This document shows, in pieces, positions 25,668-36,741 of a DNA stretch of 64,000 nt. The notes under the pieces were generated by a model. It worked only from the letters and a program-made list of their open reading frames with translations, was not told the origin of the DNA and searched no databases. The stretch spans positions 1 through 64,000 of the forward strand of contig QWDQ01000058.1 in the NCBI GenBank assembly GCA_003868215.1, read 5' to 3'. Within the stretch, counting starts at the first letter, position 1. Each line of letters opens with the position of its first letter. A program made the translations under genes and the position numbers. Source of the DNA: Pseudophaeomoniella oleicola (lineage: Eukaryota > Ascomycota > Eurotiomycetes > Phaeomoniellales > Phaeomoniellaceae).

Positions 25668-26495
25668 TCAGATCTTTCCCCTCAAGGCCTGCTTGCCCAT
25701 GTTGACGGCCGTAAATTTGACGGTCTTCCACAGGTTACCAAAATCCAATGTGCTGCTGAACGAATCGGCGAATCCTATTGCAGAGGGGTTGGTGTGTTAG
25801 TTAAGCTCGGTAAAGCGAAATTCAAGGTAGTCACATCCATAATGCCCGCCGGGGGTGGATTGAGAGATGGAACTCACCAAATGGTAACATAGCCGGAATC
25901 CAACCTTGAGCAAGCTCGAGAGCAAAACAAGCCTTCGGCATACTGTACTGAATAGCATCCCCTCGTCGGAGATGGTTCTGTTGACCCGGACCGTAGATTG
26001 TCGGCGTCAGATCTCCCGGAGCAGCAGCGTGCTGTTCACCGACGAGGATCGTAAAGTAATCGTCGGCGAGATGGACTCCGGAATGTCCCTCTGTCTGGAG
26101 AGCGGTACCGAAGAAGATTAAGTACTCGGAAATAGAGGCGTGGAGGATCACCATTGAACCCTTTTAGTGGGTGCATGCCCGAGTCAGATGATGGTCTCGA
26201 CATAAGAGGGCAGATGTCAAGGACATACCATAGCACCACCGGCGTTATTGAAAAACCATTCATCACGATTCCAGTCAACGATGGCATCTCCATACTCCGC
26301 CTTGAGATCCTGCGTTATCTGAGCAAGTAGCGGTTCCGTATTGTTGCCATGCATCGAGATTGCATTCTGCGAGATCTGTTGCAGTTTTGCCGGGTCAAAA
26401 ATGTACTGTGTCGGAAGCCATGAGTTGGCAAAGTAAAGCAGGGGTCCAAGCAACCCGATGATGACGCTGAGTTTCTTAAAAGGCGCGGCGACCAT
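25668..26495 (-). CDS. erg2: C-8 sterol isomerase (Erg2)
   Basis: An ER enzyme of ergosterol synthesis that moves the sterol double bond from C8 to C7; known target of morpholine fungicides and relative of the sigma-1 receptor. Three exons, 26229-26495, 25878-26160 and 25668-25774, 657 nt, 218 aa, the usual size. There is one N-terminal membrane segment ([15 protein letters not shown]). The conserved core is restored across intron 1 as [19 protein letters not shown], followed by [20 protein letters not shown] and, later, [18 protein letters not shown]. Introns are 68 and 103 nt. The start is the ATG at 26495, which gives the family N-terminus; the longer upstream frame has no resemblance. Confidence 0.96.
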
Positions 26496-26962
26496 GGTTG
26501 CGAAAGAGATCCGATAGACTCCTCTTTCTCGGTTATCTCGTTGTGTTTCACATATAAAACACAAAACGTCTATCTCCCAGATCCCTTTTCCCAAGCAACA
26601 GATCCAAGAGTAGAGTGGTTTAGAATAATCGGTAACGGTAGTTGTTACAATTGGTCGACAATCTCGCGTTCCTGGAGACGTTTTTTTTTTTTCGATTGCG
26701 CTAATTAGTGTCATCGGTATTTCTGAGTGCCGATGCTCCTCGTGTAAGTCCACTCGCACTCGCACTCGGCATCGTGTTTAATTACCACTTGGCCTTGGCA
26801 TCATCATCATCATCATCATCATCATCGTCATCAACAACAAAGGAGATTCAGAAGAACACCTTCCCGTCAGCGACAGTACGGCATGCTCAAGCTTGGGTAC
26901 CACCGGATTATAGAGGCTGATAACCAGAATGGGCCTTGGGAAGTAACGGTGTAAGCAACTGT
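26496..26962. promoter_or_regulatory. Erg2 promoter
   Basis: 467 bases between the Erg2 start and the stop of the hydrolase gene on the same strand. It contains a 10-T run near 26682 and a trinucleotide microsatellite. No specific sterol-regulatory element could be claimed by eye. Confidence 0.5.
26800..26833. repeat. ATC trinucleotide microsatellite
   Basis: About eleven ATC/GTC units in tandem in the Erg2 promoter region. Translated in passing frames it gives poly-Ser or poly-Met, which explains the spurious short open frames there. Confidence 0.9.
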
Positions 26963-28635
26963 TCAGCTCTCTTCCACTCTCTCGAACCAAATCAACTCCT
27001 TCAATGCGAATTCCAGTCGCAATCCAAGCTTGACGGCTCTACTGTCTTCAAATACGAATTCAGCTTGGACTGGGTCATCACCACCTTCCCAAAGATCACT
27101 CAAGTGTGCAGTGTATACTGTCTGGTCACGGACATGATCGAACGTAAGGGTAAATCCCATCGAGCGATCTGTAGCATCGATAAAGAGCTTGCCATCCTTG
27201 ATCTGAACGGTCAACCCATGATACCCAGGATGCTGGTATCTGCCTACGTACGCCTCTAGCGGTGCCACTTGTGGCTGTGAGTTCTCGACGTGAGTTTCCT
27301 GCGGCTTATTTCCTTTGCCGTCTACTTTTTGTTTGCCTTGATTGTCTCCTTGACGCTCTCCTCGACTATTGCTTTGGTCTTTGGTTCTATCCTTTCCCTG
27401 AGTTTGTAGCCCACGCTTTGGCTTGATGGTAAGACCACCCTTTAGGGTATCGTGTGGTACCTTGTTTCTGATCTGATAGAATTGATCTGGCTCCTGTACT
27501 TTGAGGATGTCATCAATCAGCTCTCGAACCAAAGTAGTGGCGACTGAGCCAGCTCCGGTCGAATTGCCCAAAATCACAACGCCAAACTTCAGGTCAGGGA
27601 GAAAGCAGAAGCGGCTTCCAAACCCTGACGTTACACCGTTGTGACCGACAACCGTATGACCCCGATAATAATATATATCCAACCCCGCTGCGTACACAAC
27701 CGGTGAGGTATATGGTTTCAACCTTCTCGCATTTGGGTTCGGAAACGATCGCATTCGTACGAGACCCTGGTATACCCTCTCATTGATGGGGTGCTCACGG
27801 TTCACCAAAGCCTTAATCCAGATGATAAAATCGTTCGAGCTCGAAATGATCGAGCCTGCACCTTGGCCCTCCGGACAGCTTCGGATCTGCAAGCCAGTAT
27901 AGGCTGCATTTTGCTTGGTCCAGTAATACCCTGTCGCAAGACGGTTTCCATAGCCTTTGACCCGAGCAGCTTCAGGTTGAAGGCTAGTCGATTGCATTCC
28001 CAGTGGTCGGAAAATTCGCTCATGCAGAAAATCAGCGAAACTTCGCTGGCTTTTTACCTCTACGAGATAAGTTGCCACTGTGTACATCATGTTGCAGTAG
28101 AGATATTTTGTACGTAGAGGAGCAACCACAGGCAGATTTCGCAGGTTTCTCGTGACGCTTTGCGCATCGTCTGGTTGCACCGCTCTTGGGCCTAGATAGG
28201 AATTGTCATGACTGCGTACTACTGTCAGTGATGAGATCAAGCGTGAAGGTGCAGAGATTGTTACGCAGCCATGCCAGTCCTGTGACTTAGGATATCATCT
28301 AGAGTAACACCATTTGTGTATTCAACCCTAGGCATTACAAAATCGTCGGGGAGCAGTTTAGACACTACGGCGTCGTACTGCACCTCGGGAAAGTTTTCGT
28401 TGTCATCAACAAGCAGTCCGATCGAGGCCGCAGTCAAAGATTTAGCAGACGATGCGATATCGAAAAGCGTATCTGCGGTACATGGTGTTAACGGTTCAAG
28501 AGACGAGTTCCCGTAGCCTGCAGAAATGACTTGGTCGTTCTGGACAATGGCGATGGCAAGACCAGGCACGTGATGTTGCCTCATCAGATCCTCCACGTGA
28601 GACTTGAAGCTTGTAGCATAGAAGTAGTCCATCAT
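26963..28635 (-). CDS. Beta-lactamase-fold serine hydrolase (class C / PBP-like)
   Basis: A serine hydrolase of the beta-lactamase/penicillin-binding-protein superfamily; in fungi these act as esterases, peptidases or in secondary metabolism, and the substrate here is unknown. Two exons, 28265-28635 and 26963-28211, 539 aa. The catalytic SxxK is Ser62-Ser-Ala-Lys65, the Tyr-x-Asn motif is Tyr162-Cys-Asn164, and the third-box equivalent is HNG in VVGHNGVTSGFG. There is no signal peptide, so it is probably cytosolic. Between the catalytic domain and a C-terminal beta-rich domain (YVGRYQHPGYHGLTVQI) lies a very hydrophilic Lys/Gln/Gly linker of about 60 residues. The gene is divergent from a Zn2Cys6 regulator 612 bp away. 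Intron donor is GTAACA, less usual. Confidence 0.9.
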
Positions 28636-29247
28636 TAAAGAATGATTGTGCTCTCGCGCGATGATGGCCGGTGTCCAGAAGCCCTATTCTCGGAGTCTGA
28701 ACGCGCAGTACAGATTGAAGCATACATAGCCCCCAACCAAATGAAGGATATAATTACGTAGCACGGTATTCAGCAAGCGTTAGATAGGATATCACCGCGA
28801 ATTCGCATCGATCCCTTTTGATATTCGGCTCGAGAGCCACTGCATACTTTAGGCGAGCTCTCAAGCAGTCTTCTGATGCCAAAATGACATTGCTCCTTGG
28901 ACAAGAGAAGCGCAATTGAGGTGGTAACAAATTGGAAAGCGAGATCTGAGATATAATTAATAGATACCTTAGTAAGCTATACGGATATACGTAATACCGA
29001 GCCGGAAATAACATAATATTGTGACCGGAGGTATTCCGGCGGAGATGAGTAGGTAAACTTCATTCTGACTCTTTGGACAAATACGAATATCTTAACGTCT
29101 CGGATGTAACTGGGGTCATGGTGCATAATACGAGCTATATTGCATCGCATACACCGGATACAGACCACAGGCTCGAAGTTTCAAGTTTCTCGGCTGCGAT
29201 CATGCAACACACATATTTCCGCGGCTATATGTAATACCTACAATAGC
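28636..29247. promoter_or_regulatory. Bidirectional promoter: hydrolase and Zn2Cys6 regulator
   Basis: A 612-bp divergent promoter shared by the reverse hydrolase gene and the forward regulator gene. Such head-to-head pairs are often co-regulated (inference). No clear inverted CGG pair, the usual Zn2Cys6 site, was picked out by eye. Confidence 0.5.
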
Positions 29248-31455
29248 ATGAATATCCGGACTGCCAAGGCCTGTGAGCCATGTCGGCATCGCAAGGTCAA
29301 ATGCAATGGAGAGTCACCTTGCAACAATTGTGGCCTCAACTCTGTAGGCTGCATATATCGCCGGGCTATCCGTAACCGGAGACGCACAGCTCGACCGTCT
29401 CCTGCAAACACCGGCCACAGAGACTCACCTGAGCAGGAGTTCCTCACAACAACAAACGCTCCCGATTCGTCCCCTCAAGCACCTCGAAATTCTGAATTGA
29501 CACGTAACGAGGAGGTGTACCACAGTGTGAGCGCAACACAAGCCCACGCCCCATCAGGGCACTTGCAACTCTTCTACGGAGCATCATCCAATTTTGCGTT
29601 CCTGCAGCAAATACACCGCAGCCTCGCCAGAGGCGGAAAGCAAAATGTGGCCGTTCCGGGGGAAGTGCAGGAAGGCGGCGAACCCTTAGACATGTTTGTC
29701 CAGCGAGGACTGTTCTTCGGTACTAGATCTCTAGCGGATTCTCATTCGTTTTCCACTTTCGACCGAAACGGGTTAACCTTAGACATGGCAATGCTCTTTC
29801 TGGACTGTTTCATGGTGAGCTCGAATTGTCTCCTGCAATTCCTAAACGAATCAGACCTACGACAGTCGATCAAGTCCATTTGCAACGGCGGTGACGCTAA
29901 TAAACTCGACCCGCAAAGCCGGGCCATTGCTTTAATTGTGTTGGCAGTCGGTGCCATCGGAACCGAGCATCTTGATCTAGCCGACGTCTTATTTTCAAAG
30001 GCAAAGGAGATAAATACCCTATTAGATGAAGCCGTCAATCTCCAAGCGGTCCAATTATCCCTCATACTTGCTCATTATCAACTTATGATGGGTCGCCCAA
30101 ATTTGGGATATCTGCAGCTCGGCATAGCGTGTAGAAAGAGCCTTGCAATGGGTCTACATAAGGATGTTTGCGCCAACAAGGGAACAGTGTCTCCAGAAAC
30201 AGAACGGCGAAGAGCCACGGTGTGGTGCGTTCATTTCCACGAATGGTAAGTGAGCAAACATTCATGCCGGCGACACCGCGACGGCTAATGATTTTGTACA
30301 GTTGGCTCTCCTTGAAGCTGGGCCGGACCAAATCCATGAATTCAGCGGATATGTCTTGTCCATATCCACGGGATCAGTCCTTTACTACAGGATTAGGACG
30401 CCTGGCAAAAATAATGGAACAAAGTACCGAAAAAGTGTATGGACAGAAGCTAGGATCTCTCTGGGACATCTACCAGGCAGCGAAGCAGATACGCGCTGAT
30501 CTCCAAAAGTTTGCTGACGATTTTGAACTTCTCGCACCGCCAAACAACGAACACTTGGGTAACAAAGCTTATGAGACGATCCTTCTCAGTAATTGTGAGG
30601 CAATACTACCAGCTGGCTGACGTCGTAACTAACAGCGTTCAAGTCTATTACCACACCATATTACTGACATTCCGTCCCTTTCTGATAGCCGAAGCTGCCC
30701 TACGGGGAAAGCTTAAAGGGCCACAAGTCCAGAGCGATAGCATCCCCGCGATATCTCTCAGTGGTGACGAAATGTGGTTACGTGAGGCTAGCAGACATGC
30801 TATAGATGCTGCACAGGATCAGATCTCTTTTATACTGAGCCGGACCCGTTCCACACCTTTTTGCAAGGTGAGTGATAATACCAAAGTCTCCAACCGTATG
30901 TTTCTAACATATCAAAACAAGAATATGAGATATAATACTTTTTTCATCGAGAGCTGCTGCTGCGTCTTGTTATACGACAGCTTATGGCGTCGATATGCAT
31001 TTGATTACAACCTGCAGTATATCAATGCCGGTCTCCACTGCTTGTCTGAGATAATCACCGGAGAACCAACTAAAACAGCGAAGACCTCAATTGAGCGGAT
31101 CCTGAATCTTGTTCGCCACGAGATATCTCAGCAATCGCTCTCGACTCCCACTGGCAACCACAGGAGATCAACGAATGAACTTTCGAATTCGTCAACACCC
31201 ATTGCGGCAATTAGAGAAGTTTCGGGTCTCCCAGATCAGCATAGTATACAAGCACCTACTCAGGCATCCTCCAATGCCGATCAGGTGACACAAATGAGCG
31301 AAGGGATTGATGCGATGTACACTGATTACAATTTCCCACATATGGACTTGAACTTTGATATCTTCACCACGGACCTTTATCACTTCTTCCCAGTTGATTC
31401 TATGGATGGCCAGAACTATCTTGCGACGGCTCCTTATAGCAGTAGCCGAGGTTGA
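29248..31455 (+). CDS. Zn2Cys6 transcription factor
   Basis: A fungal nuclear regulator. Four exons, 29248-30245, 30302-30594, 30644-30867 and 30922-31455, 2049 nt, 682 aa. The zinc cluster lies at the very N-terminus, Cys9-x2-Cys12-x6-Cys19-x5-Cys25-x2-Cys28-x6-Cys35, with basic residues RHRKVK between. The middle (about residues 190-480) fits the fungal-specific transcription factor domain, with stretches such as LILAHYQLMMGRPNLGYLQL and YYHTILLTFRPFLIAEAALR. The third exon's start needs an acceptor at 30643, supported by a CTAAC branch point. The 54-nt last intron reads through in frame and could be retained. The ATG at 29248 is chosen because it puts the cluster at the usual distance from the start. 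Target genes are unknown; the divergent hydrolase is the nearest candidate. Confidence 0.9.
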
Positions 31456-32053
31456 CGTCTGATAGGGAATGAACTTACACGATGTCCAAGGCAGACGATT
31501 GTGGATATATCACTGTACACGACACCCCAAAACCTTTGTCTATGTCTGGATGCCTTCCGACAATCATCCACAACCGAATGACCGTCACATCATGGCCCGG
31601 AATGTGGCATTCACCGCTTTGGCATCCTATGTCTGGCCATTGCTTCCTAAGATCATCTATGTGATCATTCTGGCTAGCCTTGACAACGGTTGAGCTCAGA
31701 CAGGCACCTACAGAATCCACTGGCAGAGATCACCAAACCACCCACCAACAAGTCCCAATAGCTGTACCTTGAGGAATCTTCACTATCATCAAGCCCCCCT
31801 TGACGTCTCCTCCGATTACTCCCACGGACGATCAAAACCTTATCCGATTCCACCGGATCTCTCAGCTGATGATCACCATGTCTAACGATCTTGAAAGCAA
31901 TTGGGCGGCCTCTCCTCGAGTTTAAAACGAGAAACATCAAAACTTTTCAGCACGAAAACGATAGAAACTTGGCAATGTAATATCGAAAGGGAGGGGAGGG
32001 GAGGGGATTCGTAGGATCACGGGAAAATAATCCATAGTCCTTTTCTGTGCGAG

Positions 32054-32075
32054 ATATATATATATATATATATAT
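32054..32075. repeat. TA dinucleotide microsatellite
   Basis: Eleven AT units in tandem, in the gap downstream of the Zn2Cys6 regulator. Confidence 0.9.
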
Positions 32076-32310
32076 TGCGGCAGGTACATAGACATCTATC
32101 TACCTAACCCTACGCAGATACCGTAAACACAAGAGGGGCATCCAATGCTAACACCACCACGTCCGTCCCCTAAATAATAAAACCCATATAATATATTTCA
32201 TCCCATAATCATAAAAGAAGAAGAAAAATAATAATATATATATGCTAATAATAACATCAACATCAATAACAGATGAATATGTGAAAGATTTTATTACTTG
32301 AGACCGAAAT

Positions 32311-32331
32311 CCCCCCCCCCCCCCCCCCCCC
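32311..32331. repeat. Poly-C tract of 21 bases
   Basis: Twenty-one consecutive C on the forward strand. Length is likely to be unreliable in sequencing. No gene crosses it. Confidence 0.9.
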
Positions 32332-32617
32332 GAATCTGATCCATCCTTTCTCAAAGCATTTACATGTAAAAACATCTTATCATCTTCTCTCCTATGGTAT
32401 GTTTATATGTGTGAATGAAAGGGGCAGGGGGGGAGGGGAGTTGTCTGATCAGAAATCTCTAGAGGTGTTTTGTTGGAGGCGTTGTGAAAATGGAATGGGG
32501 AGTTGGAAGAGAAAGAGAAAATGGGGATGAAGAGTAATTTATCTAGGTATCTTTCTAGATTTTTTTGGCTCCGTCGAGTTAGCTAGGGTGGACAAGATGA
32601 TGATAGTCGACTGCCAT

Positions 32618-32881
32618 TTACAGTCTTTCAACTGTCATCCTACTGTACTTCATTATCTTAGTTCTGGATGCGTATTCCTTACTTCCCACGCTGATCGACC
32701 GACCGGTCGACCACTCTGAGTACACCGCTCTAATGTCTCCCATCCCTCCATACCGAATGGAATCGAAACGCTGTTGTTCGAGGTAATTCCAATAACAGGC
32801 TCCCACACAGAATCCAATCAGAAAGACGGGAGGTTCAAACCATGGCGAGGGAGTGAGCGGGGGGTGGTATAGCTTTTCCAT
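32618..32881 (-). CDS. Possible small membrane protein, unproven
   Basis: An 87-codon open frame that I do not recognise. It has a Pro-rich start, one hydrophobic stretch (FEPPVFLIGFCVGACYWNYL) that could span a membrane, and a mixed polar tail. Composition is more protein-like than other short frames in this gap, but there is no family resemblance and no splice evidence. It may well be chance. Confidence 0.2.
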   Translation of the reverse strand: MEKLYHPPLTPSPWFEPPVFLIGFCVGACYWNYLEQQRFDSIRYGGMGDIRAVYSEWSTGRSISVGSKEYASRTKIMKYSRMTVERL

Positions 32882-33659
32882 TTGGGGGGAGGGATGACGA
32901 GGAAGGATTGATGTAGGTTCTTCGTGGGAGGTTACACAATTTCCTTTTTCGGCAAAATTTTTGGGTTGAGTAGTATTCGTTGGGGTCTTTGCGTCTTTGA
33001 CGCCCCCGCGCTTGTGTGCTCGAGATTATTTCTTTCGACTTTTCGTGTCCGCGTGATCCCTTTTCCTAGATAGGTGGGTGGGTGTTTTTGATTTTGGGGG
33101 AGGAGGTTTGGTAGTTCTATTCCTTTTCTTCTTTCTCTGTGCTGGATTGTTTTCCATCTCTCTCTCGTAGACTGACGCGTTTCCAATGGTATAGGAGGCG
33201 CAGTCTGCGAGGGAATGCGTTATCTTTGCAGCCCTCGATGAAGGACACAACGACCTCATCACGTTGTACACAGAACACACTCCATTGAGTGTTGTCATTA
33301 CCCCTCCATGCTCGTTCTTTTCGTCGTGGCTGACTACCCGTGGGGGAGGAAGAGATTGGTTGTCCTTGACTCTACCGTTTGGTGTGCCTCGTGAGAAAAG
33401 TCTCAACATCTTCGTGTTTTCGTGCTGCTGGCCTGTCGCTGTCACTGTGTGCTGACACGCTGAAACCTACTATAACTGCTTCGCCATGACTATGGTTCAC
33501 TCACATTTTCTTCTCCCCGTGGCTTATTGCGAGATGGCAAATTGCTCATAAATCATCGCTTCTCCTGCTGTCAAGATAGGTTGATTTTTATTATTTTATA
33601 CATACACTTCCTTCTGAGCATTTGCCAGTACGATACCTCTCGTCGAATGCAACGTTAAG

Positions 33660-34817
33660 ATGTCGAACCAGTCACTGCCACCCTTGTTCTCGATCACCCC
33701 AGATCTGATATCATTCGGTGGCTTCGATGACGGAGCACATGGAGGTAATACGCCGAAGGATATCACGGTATGTCCTTGACCTGGAGGTAGTAACTATTAA
33801 TGCTGACAAGGGTGAAGCTAGTCGGGTTGCAGCAGATCTCACCTCCGAAAGAGCCAGGCTTCGTAGATCCGTCGGTACGTCTGGAGCCCTTGGTGCAAAC
33901 AGAAGTGACTTCTCCTAACAATCTAATAGAAACTCTGGCTGGGTGACGAATCAGACCTGGTACCTAAGAAAAGGTCAAGTCCATTGGACGACCCACTGAT
34001 AGTACATCGCGCTTGTTCTGGATGCCGACGAAAGGAAGGGTCATGTGAAGGCCAATTGGTTACCTGCGGACCATGCTCTCGCAGCCCAGGCTGGACAGCG
34101 ACATGCGCACATGTTACGCCTGCACATGCATACGCTGCGCAACAGGAAGTGGCTGCCAAGGCAAGGGTGGCCGTCTCTAGGGATTCACGCCGTCGACCTT
34201 CTCTGCCACTCCCAGCATTACAGCCTTTAGCTCCAAAGCTGATACCTGTGGCTGAACAACCATGTAGTGCCCACCACAACGTCGCCGATAAAGCTCGTCT
34301 CAAAGAGCTGGTGACGTCTCTCGAAGCTGAGCGCGCCGAACACGAGCACACGAAAGAAGAATTGAGCAGACTGAACACTTACTCAGCGTTGCTCGAAGAG
34401 GCCAAGCAGACCTACCAGCAACAGAACCTAAGTCTAGCCAAGGAGGCAGCAGAAGCCAAAGCCGAAGTTGAACGAACACGACGAGAAATGAATGTGATGC
34501 GGACCCATAGCATTAACGCTGCACAAGAGACGGCACGGCTGACAGCAACTTTCCACGAGGTCAAGCTCGAGCGAGACAAGTTGGAGCGACAGAAGGCTCT
34601 CCACCATGTGAGGCTGCGTCGTCACCGAGTTCAGCTCAGGGGTGCACAAGAGCGTATCAAATGGATGCAGAGTGACAGAAAACCACCCAAGAAGGCCAAT
34701 GATCCAGAAGATTTAAAAGACCATGCGGATCAACTACAAGACGACATGATGGAGCTTGAAGGTGACCCTCAAGACATCAGCAGTAACCGAGATGTCTTTA
34801 CCCAGACTGAGGGCTGA
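33660..34817 (+). CDS. Short Zn2Cys6-like plus coiled-coil protein
   Basis: Not a protein I recognise. Three exons, 33660-33767, 33818-33874 and 33930-34817, joined in phase 0, give 350 aa. Residues 84-114 carry six cysteines spaced C-x2-C-x6-C-x6-C-x2-C-x8-C, which meets the Zn2Cys6 binuclear cluster pattern, although the basic residues between Cys2 and Cys3 are few (RRKEGS). An Ala-rich segment follows, then a long charged coiled coil (about residues 155-275) and an acidic C-terminus. There is no fungal-specific transcription factor domain, and the protein is short for a regulator. It could be a degenerate regulator, a DNA-binding dimer without an activation region, or a non-DNA zinc protein. 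Intron 1 (50 nt) has a CTGAC branch; the joins are supported by frame and composition only. Confidence 0.65.
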
Positions 34818-35096
34818 TCCATCATCCTTGATTGCCTTTCTGGGTTATCGCCGCACGGCAAACGAGTGCACCTTGAGTTCGCTTTGACCGGTAACTATGC
34901 TGATCCATCTGTTGAATCTTGAAGTAGCTCCTGATTTTGAGCGATGACGGCAATATATTTTTGTTCTAGCAGCTCCTTGGAGCCTTGTTTCGATAGATAG
35001 ATGGAGAAGTACGTGGAAACCGTTAAGTTAGGTCGATACCAATGCATACGTCTTATTGTCCTTCATATGTTCCATGATCCTCATTGTCAACCGCTG

Positions 35097-35789
35097 CTAG
35101 CCATTCAACGGCGCTGCACTGTCATGCCCACCGAAGACCTCGTCAAAATCGTCCGAGGTATCATCGTCGAAATCAATGTAAGGCAGTTTGAAATATCGAT
35201 CGAAATCAGCCGCAGTGACATTTTGCCGGTCTCTGGGACTAGGCGATGCCTTCGTCTGGGGCTTTCCTGCTTCAGGTTGCTTGACGTCCCCCATGGCCAG
35301 TCCTGCCAGCATGTTCTGCTCATCTTTGCTAACAGAGCAGAACAGTAGCATGTTCGCTAAGCTCGACCTGACATCCGAGGAGACTCTGGACCTGGTGATG
35401 TTTTGGAATAAATGGCTTTCCTCATGGACATCTGGTAGGTCCGACACAGTCGATGCTGGAGATCCAGTCGAAAGCGACGGCGTTCCTTCGGTATCGCCAC
35501 TCAGTTTGTCAAGCCAGGCTTTAATGTTTTGCCCACCAGGTTCGAGACTTGGTGATCGGTGATATATGAGCTGGCAGTCACAATGTGCTGATTCTTTGGT
35601 TTCGGCGGAGCACCAAGGGCCGTGATCTGGACTCCGGTAAGGTCGTGTGAGGGGTACTTTGTTGACACGTCGTATGTCTTCGATTGCACTTGAGATCGAG
35701 GTGTTGTTATGAGACCACCTCTCCTGAGAATCACTTCTTTCTTGCAACCATCTCGCATTCATAGGATTGCTCTCCATATCGTTCTGCAT
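35097..35789 (-). CDS. Hypothetical protein, 230 aa
   Basis: An intact single-exon frame on the reverse strand, convergent with the coiled-coil gene. I recognise no domain. The N-terminal half is polar and rich in Ser/Arg. A short hydrophobic patch (SLANMLLFCSV) lies near residue 145, and the C-terminus is strongly acidic (DFDDDTSDDFDEVFGG). Stops precede the first ATG in frame. Length and the absence of internal stops favour a real gene, but there is no homology evidence. It could be an exon of a longer gene. Confidence 0.45.
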   Translation of the reverse strand: MQNDMESNPMNARWLQERSDSQERWSHNNTSISSAIEDIRRVNKVPLTRPYRSPDHGPWCSAETKESAHCDCQLIYHRSPSLEPGGQNIKAWLDKLSGDTEGTPSLSTGSPASTVSDLPDVHEESHLFQNITRSRVSSDVRSSLANMLLFCSVSKDEQNMLAGLAMGDVKQPEAGKPQTKASPSPRDRQNVTAADFDRYFKLPYIDFDDDTSDDFDEVFGGHDSAAPLNG

Positions 35790-36026
35790 CCTGAGACTCT
35801 GCGCTAGTCGCTCCCTGTGCTCAGTTCAAGCTACTTAGGAAGGCATAGCTACTTTCAATGTCAGACTTTGGCAAATAGATGCAAAGGTCAATGGAGATCT
35901 CCAGAAGAATCTCATTGCAAGATGTGTTCTCAATCTTCATTCTGGACAAGACGTAATTGATTCAATCCCCATCATTGGTCTGCATCCTTCACCAGGCCAA
36001 GAAGGTTTGTGGGGAGATTGGGGATG

Positions 36027-36038
36027 TACTACGTAGTA
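36027..36038. repeat. Palindrome TACTACGTAGTA, copy 2
   Basis: Perfect 12-bp inverted repeat, intergenic. Copy 3 is only 183 bases away. Confidence 0.9.
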
Positions 36039-36209
36039 GACGGCGAGATGGTTGGGTAAACCTCGAGGACCCCAGACACTTGGCAAGGGGCAGTGGTCGG
36101 TTACAAGGTCCGGCACTTTGAATATCAACATATGATTTGTGGGTACACCGCGCGGCCCTTCTCCCTTCTCGCCTTTCCTACAGTTTTGCTGGCAACTACT
36201 TCGCCGAAC

Positions 36210-36221
36210 TACTACGTAGTA
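36210..36221. repeat. Palindrome TACTACGTAGTA, copy 3
   Basis: Perfect 12-bp inverted repeat, intergenic, close to copy 2. Confidence 0.9.
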
Positions 36222-36741
36222 TGGAACAAAGTGAAGATCTGATGACGTCTGCTGGAAGTCATTATCACGTAGTATTATTCAACTAATTGGCCAAACTACA
36301 GAGCATGTTCTGGATTCGACGAGCATTGGCACAAGACACCAAGAGAGTTGGATCGCATGCCTCCTATTGCTTCATCAATCGGGATATGATAAAGCAGGGC
36401 GCATGGTGCTCCTCACACTTATTCAGAGAAGCCTAAGCTGCGTACTAAGCTTCTTGCAGACTATCCCCTTTCCGAGGTCTCTCCGTGCAAGGAACTCTGG
36501 CCTTCCTCAATAATGTTCCATGTCACGCAATACATCCTAATACAAACATCATAGCATCAAGGCATTCATAGCGTCACAAAATCGGGTAGGCCACTGATGA
36601 TTCCGTCTCAAGTCGCTGTGACCGAGCAACCCCACTGCCAGCCACTTTTCGTAGCGTTTGGAACAGCTCCTGGATTTGAGAGCGTTGTATGGAAACAAAG
36701 CCGAATGCTTCGTTGCGAGGCTGAGGATCTAACTGTTACGT

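Larger units (their letters stand above)
31456..33659. other. 2.2-kb gap with simple repeats
   Basis: No confident gene. It contains a TA microsatellite, a 21-C run, AT-rich sequence (32150-32290) and a GA/GT-rich stretch (32400-33100). A small reverse open frame at 32618-32881 is listed separately at low confidence. Confidence 0.5.
35790..36741. other. Intergenic with two TACTACGTAGTA palindromes
   Basis: 950 bases upstream of the hypothetical gene and downstream of glycerol kinase. It holds two perfect palindromes and one half copy near 36267. No gene was seen. Confidence 0.55.

Noticed and set aside
26963-28635. Antibiotic-resistance beta-lactamase
   Set aside because: The fold is shared with many fungal esterases and peptidases, there is no export signal, and the surroundings are ordinary fungal genes. 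I therefore call it only a serine hydrolase.
21195-31455. Secondary-metabolite gene cluster
   Set aside because: There is no backbone enzyme such as a polyketide or peptide synthase, terpene cyclase or P450. A hydrolase and a Zn2Cys6 regulator alone do not make one.
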